DNA of 16,391 nt from an uncultured Clostridia bacterium (GCA_938014915.1 CALLQQ010000056.1:1-16391), one strand, 5' to 3'; counted from the stretch's first letter, positions 7,231 through 14,485 are shown. A program made the numbers and translations. Notes: generated from the sequence alone by a model not told the origin.

Positions 7231-8806
7231 GAAAAATTCCCCCGTCTGTAAACTTATAATTATAATCTGAAATATCATCAAATAAGGCGTTATGTGTTAT
7301 TATAATTGCACCGCCATTTCGCCTTTTTAGTAATTTTACTAACTTTTCGTTGCTTTCGACATCTAATGAATTCGTTGGTTCATCAAGAAGAAGGATAAGT
7401 GGTTCCAGTGCAAAAGCGAGCGATAGATACACTTGTTTGCGTTGACCTCCTGATAAATCACTTATTTTAGTATCATTGATATCGCCATCACTAAGACCAA
7501 AATCCTGTGCAATGCTCACAGCATTGCATGCAATTTCCGGACAGAATATATAATAAAGTTCATTCGCAGTTATGCCAAACTTTGCATCATCCTGAGGTAG
7601 GAAAAACATCTTAGATGGGAAGCTTTTATCAGATATTTGTGTTACATTAGCATCCCCGACTTTTACATCCCCATCGGAGCAATATATTAGTCCAACTATA
7701 CATCGCAGTAAAGTTGATTTCCCAACGCCGTTATTGCCTTTTATTACGTTTATCTTCTCGCAGTCTAGAGAAAGATTAATGTTCTTTAATATCTCATTTT
7801 TATCGTACGATAATGATGCATTTTCAAATACTATATTCGCACTAACTATTTCCTCAAGGATTGGAGGTGTGTCGGTAAACCAACTGGAAACTCTATCTTC
7901 TGCCGATTTGACAACTGAAAATTCAGAAATTAATGTAAATACCGATTTTACAGATTGAAATAAGCCACTTGATAATGCTATTGCCTCAATCCCGATATCC
8001 ATTGATGAGTGATCTAATAGGATAAGTAGTCCTACAATACCATATGAACCATACCTTAGAATGTTATCTAATAGCGTGTTCATGCCAATCTCGGCTTGAC
8101 TTGCATAAATACTGATGTTCCCATCTATTATATATTGCTTATGAAGGTTTTTTAGTTTATTAAGGTGCCATTCTAGTAATCCGTAAAGTTTTATTTCAGA
8201 AAATCCACGGTGACTTTCTAATACAAAGTTTGTAATATTGCCTTCTATCTCTCTGCAATTCTCATAACTAACTTGTAAATATTTTTTCACTATGAGTGGT
8301 GGTATTATTTGTATTAAAGAAATTGCGAAGAGCACCAGCGCAATTTTGATATCTTGCGCCGAGAGAAATACTAAGTATATCAGGACTGTAATTAACCCCG
8401 TATAAAACCGTGGATATAACGATAGATTTTTGCTAGTTATTGTGTTAAAATCATCGTCTAATTTTTCTTTCGTATCACCATATTCAGATGAAAACAAATT
8501 GCAAAGTGGATTTGATAGAAATACCTTGTAAAAATCTATTTTACATCGCTGGATTGCTTTTGATGATAGTTTTTGAACCGATATAGACGTCACAATTCTA
8601 AGGATAGTTATTGCAACAATAATAGCAAATAGGATAGAGCCATACTTAATTACCTCTTTTGTCGACCCTGTTGTTGCATTCATAATGGTCATTGATATTA
8701 ACTTAGCCGTAATTAATCCAATCGGTATTGGGATTAACATTAATAGCCATGAGTATATTGCGCTTCTCTTTAGATAGTAGGAGAAAAATGATTTATGATT
8801 ATACAT
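7217..8806 (-). CDS. ABC exporter half-transporter (TMD-NBD), first subunit
   Basis: A 529-residue ABC half-transporter. Hydrophobic segments at about 20-42, 56-75, 133-150, 153-175, 248-265 and 272-292 make a six-helix membrane domain. The NBD starts near 322. Motifs are Walker A GNNGVGKS 357-364, Q-loop Q405 (FLPQDDAKFG), signature LSGGQ 451-455, Walker B LILLLDEP with D475/E476, and H505 in IITHNA. The ATG follows AAGGAG at normal spacing. With the overlapping downstream gene it forms a two-gene exporter operon. Both ATP sites look complete, unlike many heterodimers with one degenerate site. This TMD-NBD class exports lipids, drugs or peptides. The nearby bacteriocin-like locus hints at peptide export or self-protection, but that is inference only. 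Confidence 0.85.
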   Translation of the reverse strand: MYNHKSFFSYYLKRSAIYSWLLMLIPIPIGLITAKLISMTIMNATTGSTKEVIKYGSILFAIIVAITILRIVTSISVQKLSSKAIQRCKIDFYKVFLSNPLCNLFSSEYGDTKEKLDDDFNTITSKNLSLYPRFYTGLITVLIYLVFLSAQDIKIALVLFAISLIQIIPPLIVKKYLQVSYENCREIEGNITNFVLESHRGFSEIKLYGLLEWHLNKLKNLHKQYIIDGNISIYASQAEIGMNTLLDNILRYGSYGIVGLLILLDHSSMDIGIEAIALSSGLFQSVKSVFTLISEFSVVKSAEDRVSSWFTDTPPILEEIVSANIVFENASLSYDKNEILKNINLSLDCEKINVIKGNNGVGKSTLLRCIVGLIYCSDGDVKVGDANVTQISDKSFPSKMFFLPQDDAKFGITANELYYIFCPEIACNAVSIAQDFGLSDGDINDTKISDLSGGQRKQVYLSLAFALEPLILLLDEPTNSLDVESNEKLVKLLKRRNGGAIIITHNALFDDISDYNYKFTDGGIFLETN

Positions 8807-9022
8807 ATCGTTCTCCTTACTTAATATAGGTGTCGTAAAAAGTTTTCAAGGCATCACAAGGGGTGACGACATCACTGAACCGAATTTTTATTGCATGCCT
8901 CAAATAAATGCAAATTCAACTTTAAGTTCATCGTCTGAAAATCTATAAATTCGGTTTTCTTCTTGCGGAGCTTTAAACGATCTCAAAAATATATTACATT
9001 AATATTACAAGTTACCATATGC
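8807..9022 (-). other. Leader region of the ABC exporter with coding-like scraps
   Basis: No complete gene is visible. On the minus strand a TTG-started 28-codon ORF (8986-8900) reads MRSFKAPQEENRIYRFSDDE and then LKVEFAFI, without a ribosome site. In another frame an open stretch ends with RFSDVVTPCDALKTFYDTYI and a lysine, and its stop at 8819-8817 overlaps the exporter's ribosome site. Both have plausible protein-like composition and could be parts of a decayed small gene or a small precursor. A 10-bp inverted repeat, AACCGAATTT (8878-8887) and AAATTCGGTT (8947-8956), brackets much of it and could fold in RNA. No convincing promoter was found for the exporter pair. Confidence 0.25.
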
Positions 9023-9051
9023 TTTACAATCTTCTCTTTATATGATATTAT
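9023..9051 (+). promoter_or_regulatory. Promoter of the four-helix membrane protein gene
   Basis: TTTACA (9023-9028) and TATTAT (9046-9051) are separated by 17 bases, about 44 bases before the GTG start. Confidence 0.7.
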
Positions 9052-9094
9052 ATGTAACAGTCGACAGTAAACATTAAGAAAGAAGGAATGTATC

Positions 9095-9487
9095 GTGAAG
9101 AATCTTTTTACCGTTAGGCGGTCATTTTTAGTGGTGTTACTCTTTATCTTTCATTTAGTATCGCTTTTGCTACCTTGGTATGGTGTGAAGGGAGTCCAAA
9201 TTTTCAGCGGTACCGCAGTCTTATCAGATAAACCGATGCTTACTTTGGCATTAGTTGTTACGTTTATATTGACATCTTTCATCAAGACTAAAAATCAGAA
9301 ACTCAACTTCTATCTTAATGTAATTAGTTTAATCGCTTTAATTACATTCCCTGTAATAGAAATTGCTGTATTTGCAAGCTGTTTCGATTATGTAGCATAT
9401 GGGTTTTACGTATCAATGGTTCTAATTTTTTCAGCTATTTGCATTCAATTGTTTTCTATTATTCAAAACAAAAGGGCAAATTCTTAG
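9095..9487 (+). CDS. Small four-helix membrane protein of unknown function
   Basis: A 130-residue hydrophobic protein I do not recognise as a named family. Four probable membrane helices lie at about 10-27, 47-63, 71-94 and 101-123. A short outward loop after the first helix carries LLPWYGVKGVQIFSG, a Pro-Trp-Tyr and glycine-rich arrangement common in small bacterial membrane proteins. The C-terminus is basic (QNKRANS). The GTG start is supported by AAGGA about 8 bases upstream; the nearby ATG at 9088 is out of frame. The gene has its own promoter and terminator and lies between the divergent ABC exporter operon and the converging bacteriocin-like operon. That setting would suit an immunity or accessory role, but nothing in the protein demonstrates it. 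Confidence 0.72.
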   Translation: MKNLFTVRRSFLVVLLFIFHLVSLLLPWYGVKGVQIFSGTAVLSDKPMLTLALVVTFILTSFIKTKNQKLNFYLNVISLIALITFPVIEIAVFASCFDYVAYGFYVSMVLIFSAICIQLFSIIQNKRANS

Positions 9488-9510
9488 CTTATTAAAATGA
9501 AAAATGTAAG

Positions 9511-9533
9511 AAGTGCCCGAATGGTGCTTTTTT
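9511..9533 (+). terminator. Intrinsic terminator after the membrane protein gene
   Basis: AAGTGCC (9511-9517) pairs with GGTGCTT (9523-9529) with two G-T pairs, loop CGAAT, followed by more T. It lies about 24 bases after the stop codon. Confidence 0.7.
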
Positions 9534-9629
9534 CGTATATACCATGAAAGGGGAAATTTAGTGGAAATTAAACAGCAGTATAAAAGGGGTAGATAGCTTT
9601 ATCAAATTTAAGCTCAAAGGTTCAGCGCC

Positions 9630-10238
9630 TTATAAGTTAATAATTCTAGTGCCGATTTTCTTATAACTTTCATCATGTGTTGCCATTATTACAGTTTTAC
9701 CCATCTTATTCATCCGTTTGAGAATTTCAATTACGCTCTCAGCATTCACTTTATCAAGGGATCCGGTCGGTTCATCAGCTAGAATTATATCACATTTTTT
9801 CACCATGAGCCTCCCAAGGGCGACTCTTTGTTGTTCACCGCCAGAAAGCGTATATACCTTTTGATCTATTTTGTTTAATAGTCCTACCTTCTCCAAAGCT
9901 CCCTCAATTGTAATATCACTTTTGCTGTCATTTCGGATTAGTTTAAGATTTTCACGAACAGTTTTATTATCTACAAGAGCAAAATTCTGAAAAAGGAAAC
10001 CAACTTTTGTTCTGAAGTATTCCAACTGATTCTTTGGATTAGTTATATTAATTCCATCAACTAAAACCTCACCATCATCAATTTTTTCAATTGAGCCAAT
10101 TATGTTTAGAAGGGTAGTTTTACCGCAACCGCTTACACCGGATAATATAACAAACTCACCATCCTGAATATTTGTGTTAAAATTGCTGAAAAGCTTGCGA
10201 TCACCAAACGATTTGTGCAGATTTTTTATTTCAATCAT
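9630..10238 (-). CDS. ABC transporter ATPase, lactococcin-972 group / MacB-LolD type
   Basis: A 202-residue stand-alone nucleotide-binding subunit. Motifs are Walker A GVSGCGKT 34-41, Q-loop Q84 (FLFQNFALVD), signature LSGGEQQR 131-138, Walker B IILADEPTGSLD with D155/E156, and H188 in MATHDE. The LADEPTGSLD and FQNFALV features place it with MacB/LolD/FtsE-type ATPases. The family of short ATPases paired with DUF1430 membrane proteins in lactococcin-972-type loci has the same layout. Its ATG overlaps the stop of the upstream membrane gene (ATGA), with GGGGA about 7 bases before it, so the two are translated together and probably form one complex. The likely role is export of, or protection against, the operon's bacteriocin-like product. 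It is the last gene of the operon. Confidence 0.88.
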   Translation of the reverse strand: MIEIKNLHKSFGDRKLFSNFNTNIQDGEFVILSGVSGCGKTTLLNIIGSIEKIDDGEVLVDGINITNPKNQLEYFRTKVGFLFQNFALVDNKTVRENLKLIRNDSKSDITIEGALEKVGLLNKIDQKVYTLSGGEQQRVALGRLMVKKCDIILADEPTGSLDKVNAESVIEILKRMNKMGKTVIMATHDESYKKIGTRIINL

Positions 10239-12250
10239 AAGACATCCCCTTTTAATACTTTCACCAAATTAGTGCTTTCGATTTGTTTTACATTGATGAT
10301 TATAATCAATGCTTCAATTAACATCAAAAGTAAACTGACTATTAAAACAGTATATAATGAACCCAGTGAATAATTAATTACTAGCACTGCTGCGACTGAA
10401 GCACAAATAATTGTAGACACTATCGAGTATAGGAAAAAGTTCCCATACCTATTGAATAGAGAATGCCCTAGAATCTTTTTCAAGCATAACTCTTTCTTGT
10501 TTATATTAAATTCAATTTTCATAAGGATTCCAAGAACCATAATTTCGAGAATTACGAGTAGAATAGAAAATAGAGTTAGAAAAGTTAATGCAATCTTGTG
10601 CATCCTCCAGCTGTGTTCGTACATTTCCTTGCAATTCGTAGTTGAAAACATATCAAGGTTGAATCGAGTAGATATTTCAACCTTAATATCATCCGATAAT
10701 TTATAAATTATCGAAGGATAAACCGAGTTGCGATTAGCCTTTTCTATTGGAAAAAGCTCATTAGAAGGATCTATATTATTAATAACAATGACTGGATTTT
10801 TCATAAATTCAAAGTAAGAACTAAACTCCTTATCGATACTCATTACCTCATAATCATTTTCTAGCAATACTGTTTCATATGAATAATCATTATCATCTTG
10901 AAATCCACCTGTTTGGTTTATTTGTTCTTTGGCGTCAGTAATTAATTCTTCGTTACTCAATTCGTTGTTTGTATTTTTAACGATAATAATGAAATCAGAA
11001 GAAAAGGACGATAAGTCAACTTCCGGTATTGCATTATTTAAATATTCAATAGCATTAACGTTGGCGGATATCATATCGTAAGGGTTATTGTGTTCTTTAG
11101 GATATACACTACTTAAAAACATCGGTTTGCATTCTTCGCTATACTCACGATAAATAGTTTCATTTACCTTTCTATAATTATCCATCCATTCTATCACTTC
11201 TGTTGGGTTTGACGCATTCATTTTATCTTGAAATTCACAGAAATAATAATCAGGATTAGCTTGAAAGAAATTATCTGCCTTTATATATTTTCTTGATGCG
11301 GATAGAGTGCTTATAAACAATGTTATACACATGATTAGAGTTAAAGAAATTGCAAATTTCAAAACATTATTCATTTTTAAAATGCGTTCATTGATTTTTT
11401 GGCCTTTTAAAACGAGAGCATAGTTAAATCTCAACATACCTTTATAGGCAAATGAATTTAGCGCAAAAAGTAAAATATAAAATATTATAATTAGATTCAA
11501 TCCGTCAAGAACATTGTTAAAGAAAGATAGTATGAAGCACTCAATAGATAGAATGATCAAATAAATAGAAGCATCCACTGATATAGTTTTACTGAATTCA
11601 ATCCACTTATTAGCACCATGAGCAATTTTAATTATAGTTTCTTTGCTTTTGGAGCCGTATTCATAAAATGAAAACAGCGATAAAATTAAAATAATAATAA
11701 AGAAAACAGCAAAAGATATTCTATCATATCTTCTGTCAAAGGTTGCATTGGAATAATAAGTTTGAGAGAATTCGTTTGACATTTGGGTTTTCAAAGAGTT
11801 TAATGAATCGGATTCGCCGTAAAAGTAGAAATAGGTTCCTGAGTTTATTTTGCGAATTTCACTTAAATCTTTATATGTAACCGATAGATTACCCAAAATA
11901 AGACTGTCAATGCTATTTGAATTTAAGTTTAATTTTTCTCGGATTGCATCTTCATCCGATCTGCTGCAATAAATATTCACATCCGTCCTTAATTCGGATG
12001 TGTACTCATATTCTATAAAAAAGGGCTTGCTATCGTACTTCTTCGACAGGTCAATTATTGTTTTTATGAATTTATCTAACTCTTCCGGATTTTCATCGGC
12101 TGACATTTCTTCTAAATCGTAATTCGCTTTAGGGAAAACCCCTTCTAATGAATCCAAAGCATTAATGATCCTTGATTCCCCCAGCACAATTAAGCCTATA
12201 AAAATAAGTAAAGAGGCTATTATGGACTTTATAATTTTTATATTATTCAA
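10235..12250 (-). CDS. DUF1430-type bacteriocin-associated integral membrane protein
   Basis: A membrane protein of 671 residues when started at the TTG at 12250. That TTG has GGGAG 8 bases upstream and overlaps the previous stop (TTGAATAA). Longer starts at 12259 (GTG) or 12265 (TTG) lack a placed ribosome site. About eight hydrophobic segments are visible. One lies near residues 8-25, four between 180 and 318, and three near 553-577, 603-627 and 633-655. Between the fifth and sixth helices sits a large extracytoplasmic region of about 230 residues. The ending NLVKVLKGDVL resembles FtsX/MacB-type permeases. Architecture, neighbours and the partner ATPase fit the putative immunity/export membrane proteins of lactococcin-972-type loci (DUF1430). 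The family assignment is from memory of architecture and context. Its first 77 codons are duplicated upstream as a truncated fragment. Confidence 0.8.
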   Translation of the reverse strand: MNNIKIIKSIIASLLIFIGLIVLGESRIINALDSLEGVFPKANYDLEEMSADENPEELDKFIKTIIDLSKKYDSKPFFIEYEYTSELRTDVNIYCSRSDEDAIREKLNLNSNSIDSLILGNLSVTYKDLSEIRKINSGTYFYFYGESDSLNSLKTQMSNEFSQTYYSNATFDRRYDRISFAVFFIIILILSLFSFYEYGSKSKETIIKIAHGANKWIEFSKTISVDASIYLIILSIECFILSFFNNVLDGLNLIIIFYILLFALNSFAYKGMLRFNYALVLKGQKINERILKMNNVLKFAISLTLIMCITLFISTLSASRKYIKADNFFQANPDYYFCEFQDKMNASNPTEVIEWMDNYRKVNETIYREYSEECKPMFLSSVYPKEHNNPYDMISANVNAIEYLNNAIPEVDLSSFSSDFIIIVKNTNNELSNEELITDAKEQINQTGGFQDDNDYSYETVLLENDYEVMSIDKEFSSYFEFMKNPVIVINNIDPSNELFPIEKANRNSVYPSIIYKLSDDIKVEISTRFNLDMFSTTNCKEMYEHSWRMHKIALTFLTLFSILLVILEIMVLGILMKIEFNINKKELCLKKILGHSLFNRYGNFFLYSIVSTIICASVAAVLVINYSLGSLYTVLIVSLLLMLIEALIIIINVKQIESTNLVKVLKGDVL

Positions 12251-12850
12251 AAGCTTCACTCCCAAAAAATGCTAGGACATAATCATTAAAAAACGAGTGA
12301 ATTTCGTCCTTAAATTCTTCATAAGCACCTTCTTCAGACTCAGAAACCAGATTCCAATCTTTATCCAAAAAGATGCTATAGGTTTTGTGGATGTCCCCCA
12401 TACTTTCACAGTCAGTATAATCACGAACGGTGAAATCATATAAATTGTTGCTGAATAATCTTGGATTATAGAGCAGAGAATAAGTATAATCCGTTTCAAG
12501 ATTCCAATCTTTGTCATAATTTGTAGAAGTAATGACATCTAAATTCCCAATAAACTTTAGAAACCTAGGAGCTGCAACAGAGTAAGTAGCGCTGCTATTA
12601 TCATCATGAACAGAATAGTGTTTCCAATACGAAGATGTTCCTTCATACTCAAGGTTTTCATTTTTTAGCATTGGAGCTATCAGTGTATTGTAATGAATGA
12701 GCCAAGCAATTGAGATGCCTGCAAATATAGTTAATAAAAGAGCAAATACTATTATGAGCCTCTTAATACTTTTTTTCATGTCTTTTCTCCTTATTTGGTT
12801 TTGTTACGATTTCTCCGTGAAATACATATGTTTTAAATACTTAATATCAG
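12021..12850. repeat. 830-bp tandem duplication, copy A
   Basis: Identical to 12851-13680 except at three positions: 12035 G/12865 A, 12809 A/13639 T and 12814 T/13644 C. This copy contains the 5' end of the intact DUF1430-type gene, one 178-residue gene and its upstream region. Confidence 0.98.
12243..12779 (-). CDS. Membrane-anchored protein of unknown family, copy A
   Basis: A 178-residue protein I cannot assign to a family. Residues 8-29 form a single hydrophobic segment after a KKSIKR start. This suits an uncleaved signal anchor; there is no lipobox cysteine and no clear cleavage site. The remaining 150 or so residues, acidic and aromatic-rich, would lie outside the membrane. The hexapeptide DKDWNL occurs twice (89-94 and 139-144), suggesting an internal duplication of about 50 residues. 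There is one cysteine (C124). The ATG follows AAGGAG, and the stop overlaps the TTG of the DUF1430-type gene. Operon position between a bacteriocin-like precursor and the membrane/ATPase pair suggests an accessory or immunity role. This copy has the same protein sequence as the one upstream. Confidence 0.75.
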   Translation of the reverse strand: MKKSIKRLIIVFALLLTIFAGISIAWLIHYNTLIAPMLKNENLEYEGTSSYWKHYSVHDDNSSATYSVAAPRFLKFIGNLDVITSTNYDKDWNLETDYTYSLLYNPRLFSNNLYDFTVRDYTDCESMGDIHKTYSIFLDKDWNLVSESEEGAYEEFKDEIHSFFNDYVLAFFGSEAFE

Positions 12851-13080
12851 AAGGGCTTGCTATCATACTTCTTCGACAGGTCAATTATTGTTTTTATGAA
12901 TTTATCTAACTCTTCCGGATTTTCATCGGCTGACATTTCTTCTAAATCGTAATTCGCTTTAGGGAAAACCCCTTCTAATGAATCCAAAGCATTAATGATC
13001 CTTGATTCCCCCAGCACAATTAAGCCTATAAAAATAAGTAAAGAGGCTATTATGGACTTTATAATTTTTATATTATTCAA
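12847..13080 (-). pseudogene. Truncated 5' copy of the DUF1430-type membrane protein gene
   Basis: This repeats the first 77 codons of the intact gene (TTG start at 13080) with one synonymous change. It stops at a TGA formed exactly at the duplication junction, after SKPF. If translated it would give one membrane helix plus a short outer tail. It is a by-product of the duplication and is unlikely to be functional, although its ribosome site and overlap with the preceding gene are intact, so it may be translated. Confidence 0.9.
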
Positions 13081-13680
13081 AAGCTTCACTCCCAAAAAAT
13101 GCTAGGACATAATCATTAAAAAACGAGTGAATTTCGTCCTTAAATTCTTCATAAGCACCTTCTTCAGACTCAGAAACCAGATTCCAATCTTTATCCAAAA
13201 AGATGCTATAGGTTTTGTGGATGTCCCCCATACTTTCACAGTCAGTATAATCACGAACGGTGAAATCATATAAATTGTTGCTGAATAATCTTGGATTATA
13301 GAGCAGAGAATAAGTATAATCCGTTTCAAGATTCCAATCTTTGTCATAATTTGTAGAAGTAATGACATCTAAATTCCCAATAAACTTTAGAAACCTAGGA
13401 GCTGCAACAGAGTAAGTAGCGCTGCTATTATCATCATGAACAGAATAGTGTTTCCAATACGAAGATGTTCCTTCATACTCAAGGTTTTCATTTTTTAGCA
13501 TTGGAGCTATCAGTGTATTGTAATGAATGAGCCAAGCAATTGAGATGCCTGCAAATATAGTTAATAAAAGAGCAAATACTATTATGAGCCTCTTAATACT
13601 TTTTTTCATGTCTTTTCTCCTTATTTGGTTTTGTTACGTTTTCCCCGTGAAATACATATGTTTTAAATACTTAATATCAG
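12851..13680. repeat. 830-bp tandem duplication, copy B
   Basis: The second, directly adjacent copy of 12021-12850 in the same orientation, matching at 827 of 830 positions by direct comparison. Both copies begin AAGGGCTTGC and end TTAATATCAG. An AA is present at all three junction positions, giving 2 bp of microhomology. Confidence 0.98.
13073..13609 (-). CDS. Membrane-anchored protein of unknown family, copy B
   Basis: This encodes the same 178-residue protein as the gene at 12243-12779, with no amino-acid difference. It has a signal anchor at 8-29, DKDWNL at 89-94 and 139-144, and one cysteine at 124. It lies nearest to the operon promoter and directly follows the bacteriocin-like gene. 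Its ribosome site (AAGGAG) is the same as in copy A, but the sequence further upstream differs. Here the hairpin at 13678-13714 precedes it, while copy A is preceded by the truncated membrane-gene fragment. Having two copies would raise the dose of this protein relative to its neighbours. Function unknown. Confidence 0.75.
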   Translation of the reverse strand: MKKSIKRLIIVFALLLTIFAGISIAWLIHYNTLIAPMLKNENLEYEGTSSYWKHYSVHDDNSSATYSVAAPRFLKFIGNLDVITSTNYDKDWNLETDYTYSLLYNPRLFSNNLYDFTVRDYTDCESMGDIHKTYSIFLDKDWNLVSESEEGAYEEFKDEIHSFFNDYVLAFFGSEAFE

Positions 13681-13714
13681 AACAAGCAATATATACAATA
13701 TGTCGCTTGTTCTG
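13678..13714 (-). repeat. Inverted repeat between the bacteriocin-like gene and the 178-residue gene
   Basis: CAGAACAAGC (13678-13687) and GCTTGTTCTG (13705-13714) form a perfect 10-bp stem around a 17-base AT-rich loop, just after the stop of the bacteriocin-like gene. No T tract follows on the minus strand, so it looks more like an RNA processing or stabilising hairpin, or a leaky terminator, than a full terminator. The end of the 830-bp duplication falls inside its base. Confidence 0.6.
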
Positions 13715-13736
13715 ATTATACCATTTCTACTTTTAA

Positions 13737-14146
13737 TTATCCGACATATACTCCGCCCCAGAATATTGCCTTGTTATTTGATAGAGTAACCCACCCGCTC
13801 TCAGCATTACCTTTATCAATCTTGTCACTAGTTTTAACAGTTTTTGAAGTAACTCCTGCATATTTTGGATAATCTAAGCTTGTAGTTGATATTATAGTCT
13901 GGACTTTGTCGGTAATAACATTATCTTTAAAAGAACCCGTTATAACACCTACTTGTACACCGGCATAATAGATGCGTCCCACTTCTTCAATCCAGGAGTT
14001 ATCCTTATTATTATAATCAAATTGTGATTTACCGCTTATTTCTTCAATACCTACATCCAAATTAGCCACACCTGCGGGCAATTAAAATGCCGAAAATGCA
14101 ATTAAGCTACCATTGCGATTGATAGGATTTTTGATTTTGTTTTCAT
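13737..14146 (-). pseudogene. Small secreted bacteriocin-like protein with broken signal peptide
   Basis: A strong AAGGAG site and ATG (14146) start the peptide MKTKSKILSIAMVA, followed at once by TAA (14104-14102). Adding one T there restores the reading LIAFSAF, then a second in-frame TAA, then LPAGVANLDVGIEEISG and a 114-codon open frame to 13737. Repaired, it would be a classic signal peptide with cleavage after GVA and a mature protein of about 108 residues ending KAIFWGGVYVG. The gene is therefore disabled by a one-base deletion and a nonsense change. An internal TTG (14081) could start a version without a signal. Position at the head of a DUF1430/ATPase operon suggests a lactococcin-972-type bacteriocin, but sequence resemblance to that family is weak (only the SGW stretch and aromatic end), so the family is uncertain. 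Confidence 0.65.
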
Positions 14147-14174
14147 GTCTTTTCTCCTTAATGTAAAATTTATT

Positions 14175-14198
14175 TAACAACAGATTAATCTGTTGTTA
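14175..14198. promoter_or_regulatory. 24-bp perfect palindrome at the operon start
   Basis: The perfect inverted repeat is TAACAACAGATT followed by AATCTGTTGTTA. It begins 7 bases after the -10 element, at the expected transcription start. It could be a repressor operator or fold into a 5' hairpin in the mRNA, ahead of the ribosome site at 14160-14150. Confidence 0.7.
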
Positions 14199-14205
14199 TT
14201 TTTAA

Positions 14206-14234
14206 AGTGTAGCATAATTATCCTTATTTGTCAA
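14206..14234 (-). promoter_or_regulatory. Promoter of the bacteriocin-like operon
   Basis: Minus-strand TTGACA (14234-14229) and TACACT (14211-14206) are separated by 17 bases. It would drive the run of genes down to 9630. Confidence 0.8.
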
Positions 14235-14283
14235 GCAAACTTTTAAACATTATGAAGGAATTAAAAACACATTAAAGAGGAGT

Positions 14284-14340
14284 ATGAGAAATATTTTAAG
14301 TATGATGAGAATTGAGCAGACTATTAGCAAGGTAATCTGA
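14284..14340 (+). other. Possible 18-residue ORF with good ribosome site; decayed continuation
   Basis: AGAGGAG lies directly before an ATG that reads MRNILSMMRIEQTISKVI and stops at TGA. One base later in frame the sequence continues as ELNISLDFDKDGKENVIDDT and PPIRR, then TAA at about 14412. Joined, this would be a small protein of about 44 residues, so a frameshifted remnant or a short peptide gene is possible. Its start resembles the N-terminus of ABC-2 permeases. No promoter is obvious. Confidence 0.22.
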
Positions 14341-14485
14341 GCTGAACATCTCGCTAGATTTTGATAAAGACGGAAAGGAGAATGTAATTGATGATACTCC
14401 TCCAATTCGCAGGTAAATGGTAGGGGGCAAACCGTGGGGGTTGCAGGATGAAACTTAAAGTCTAAAAAGAGTTTTAACTATATGC
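14341..14485. other. Intergenic stretch, no gene seen
   Basis: Apart from the ELNIS... coding-like remnant up to about 14412, it holds only a small GC-rich hairpin (GCAAACC and GGGTTGC, near 14426-14443). No RNA gene was recognised. Confidence 0.4.

Noticed and set aside
5632..8806. Peptidase-containing bacteriocin exporter (C39 type)
   Set aside because: Both subunits begin directly with membrane helices and lack the N-terminal cysteine-protease domain.
12272..12538. 88-codon minus-strand frame inside the 178-residue gene (also at 13102-13368)
   Set aside because: It overlaps the better-supported 178-residue frame, which has an AAGGAG site, a signal anchor and coupling to the next gene. 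The inner frame has no ribosome site.
12021..13680. Insertion sequence or transposon as cause of the duplication
   Set aside because: No transposase, terminal inverted repeats or target-site duplication are present; the units are plain host genes in tandem.
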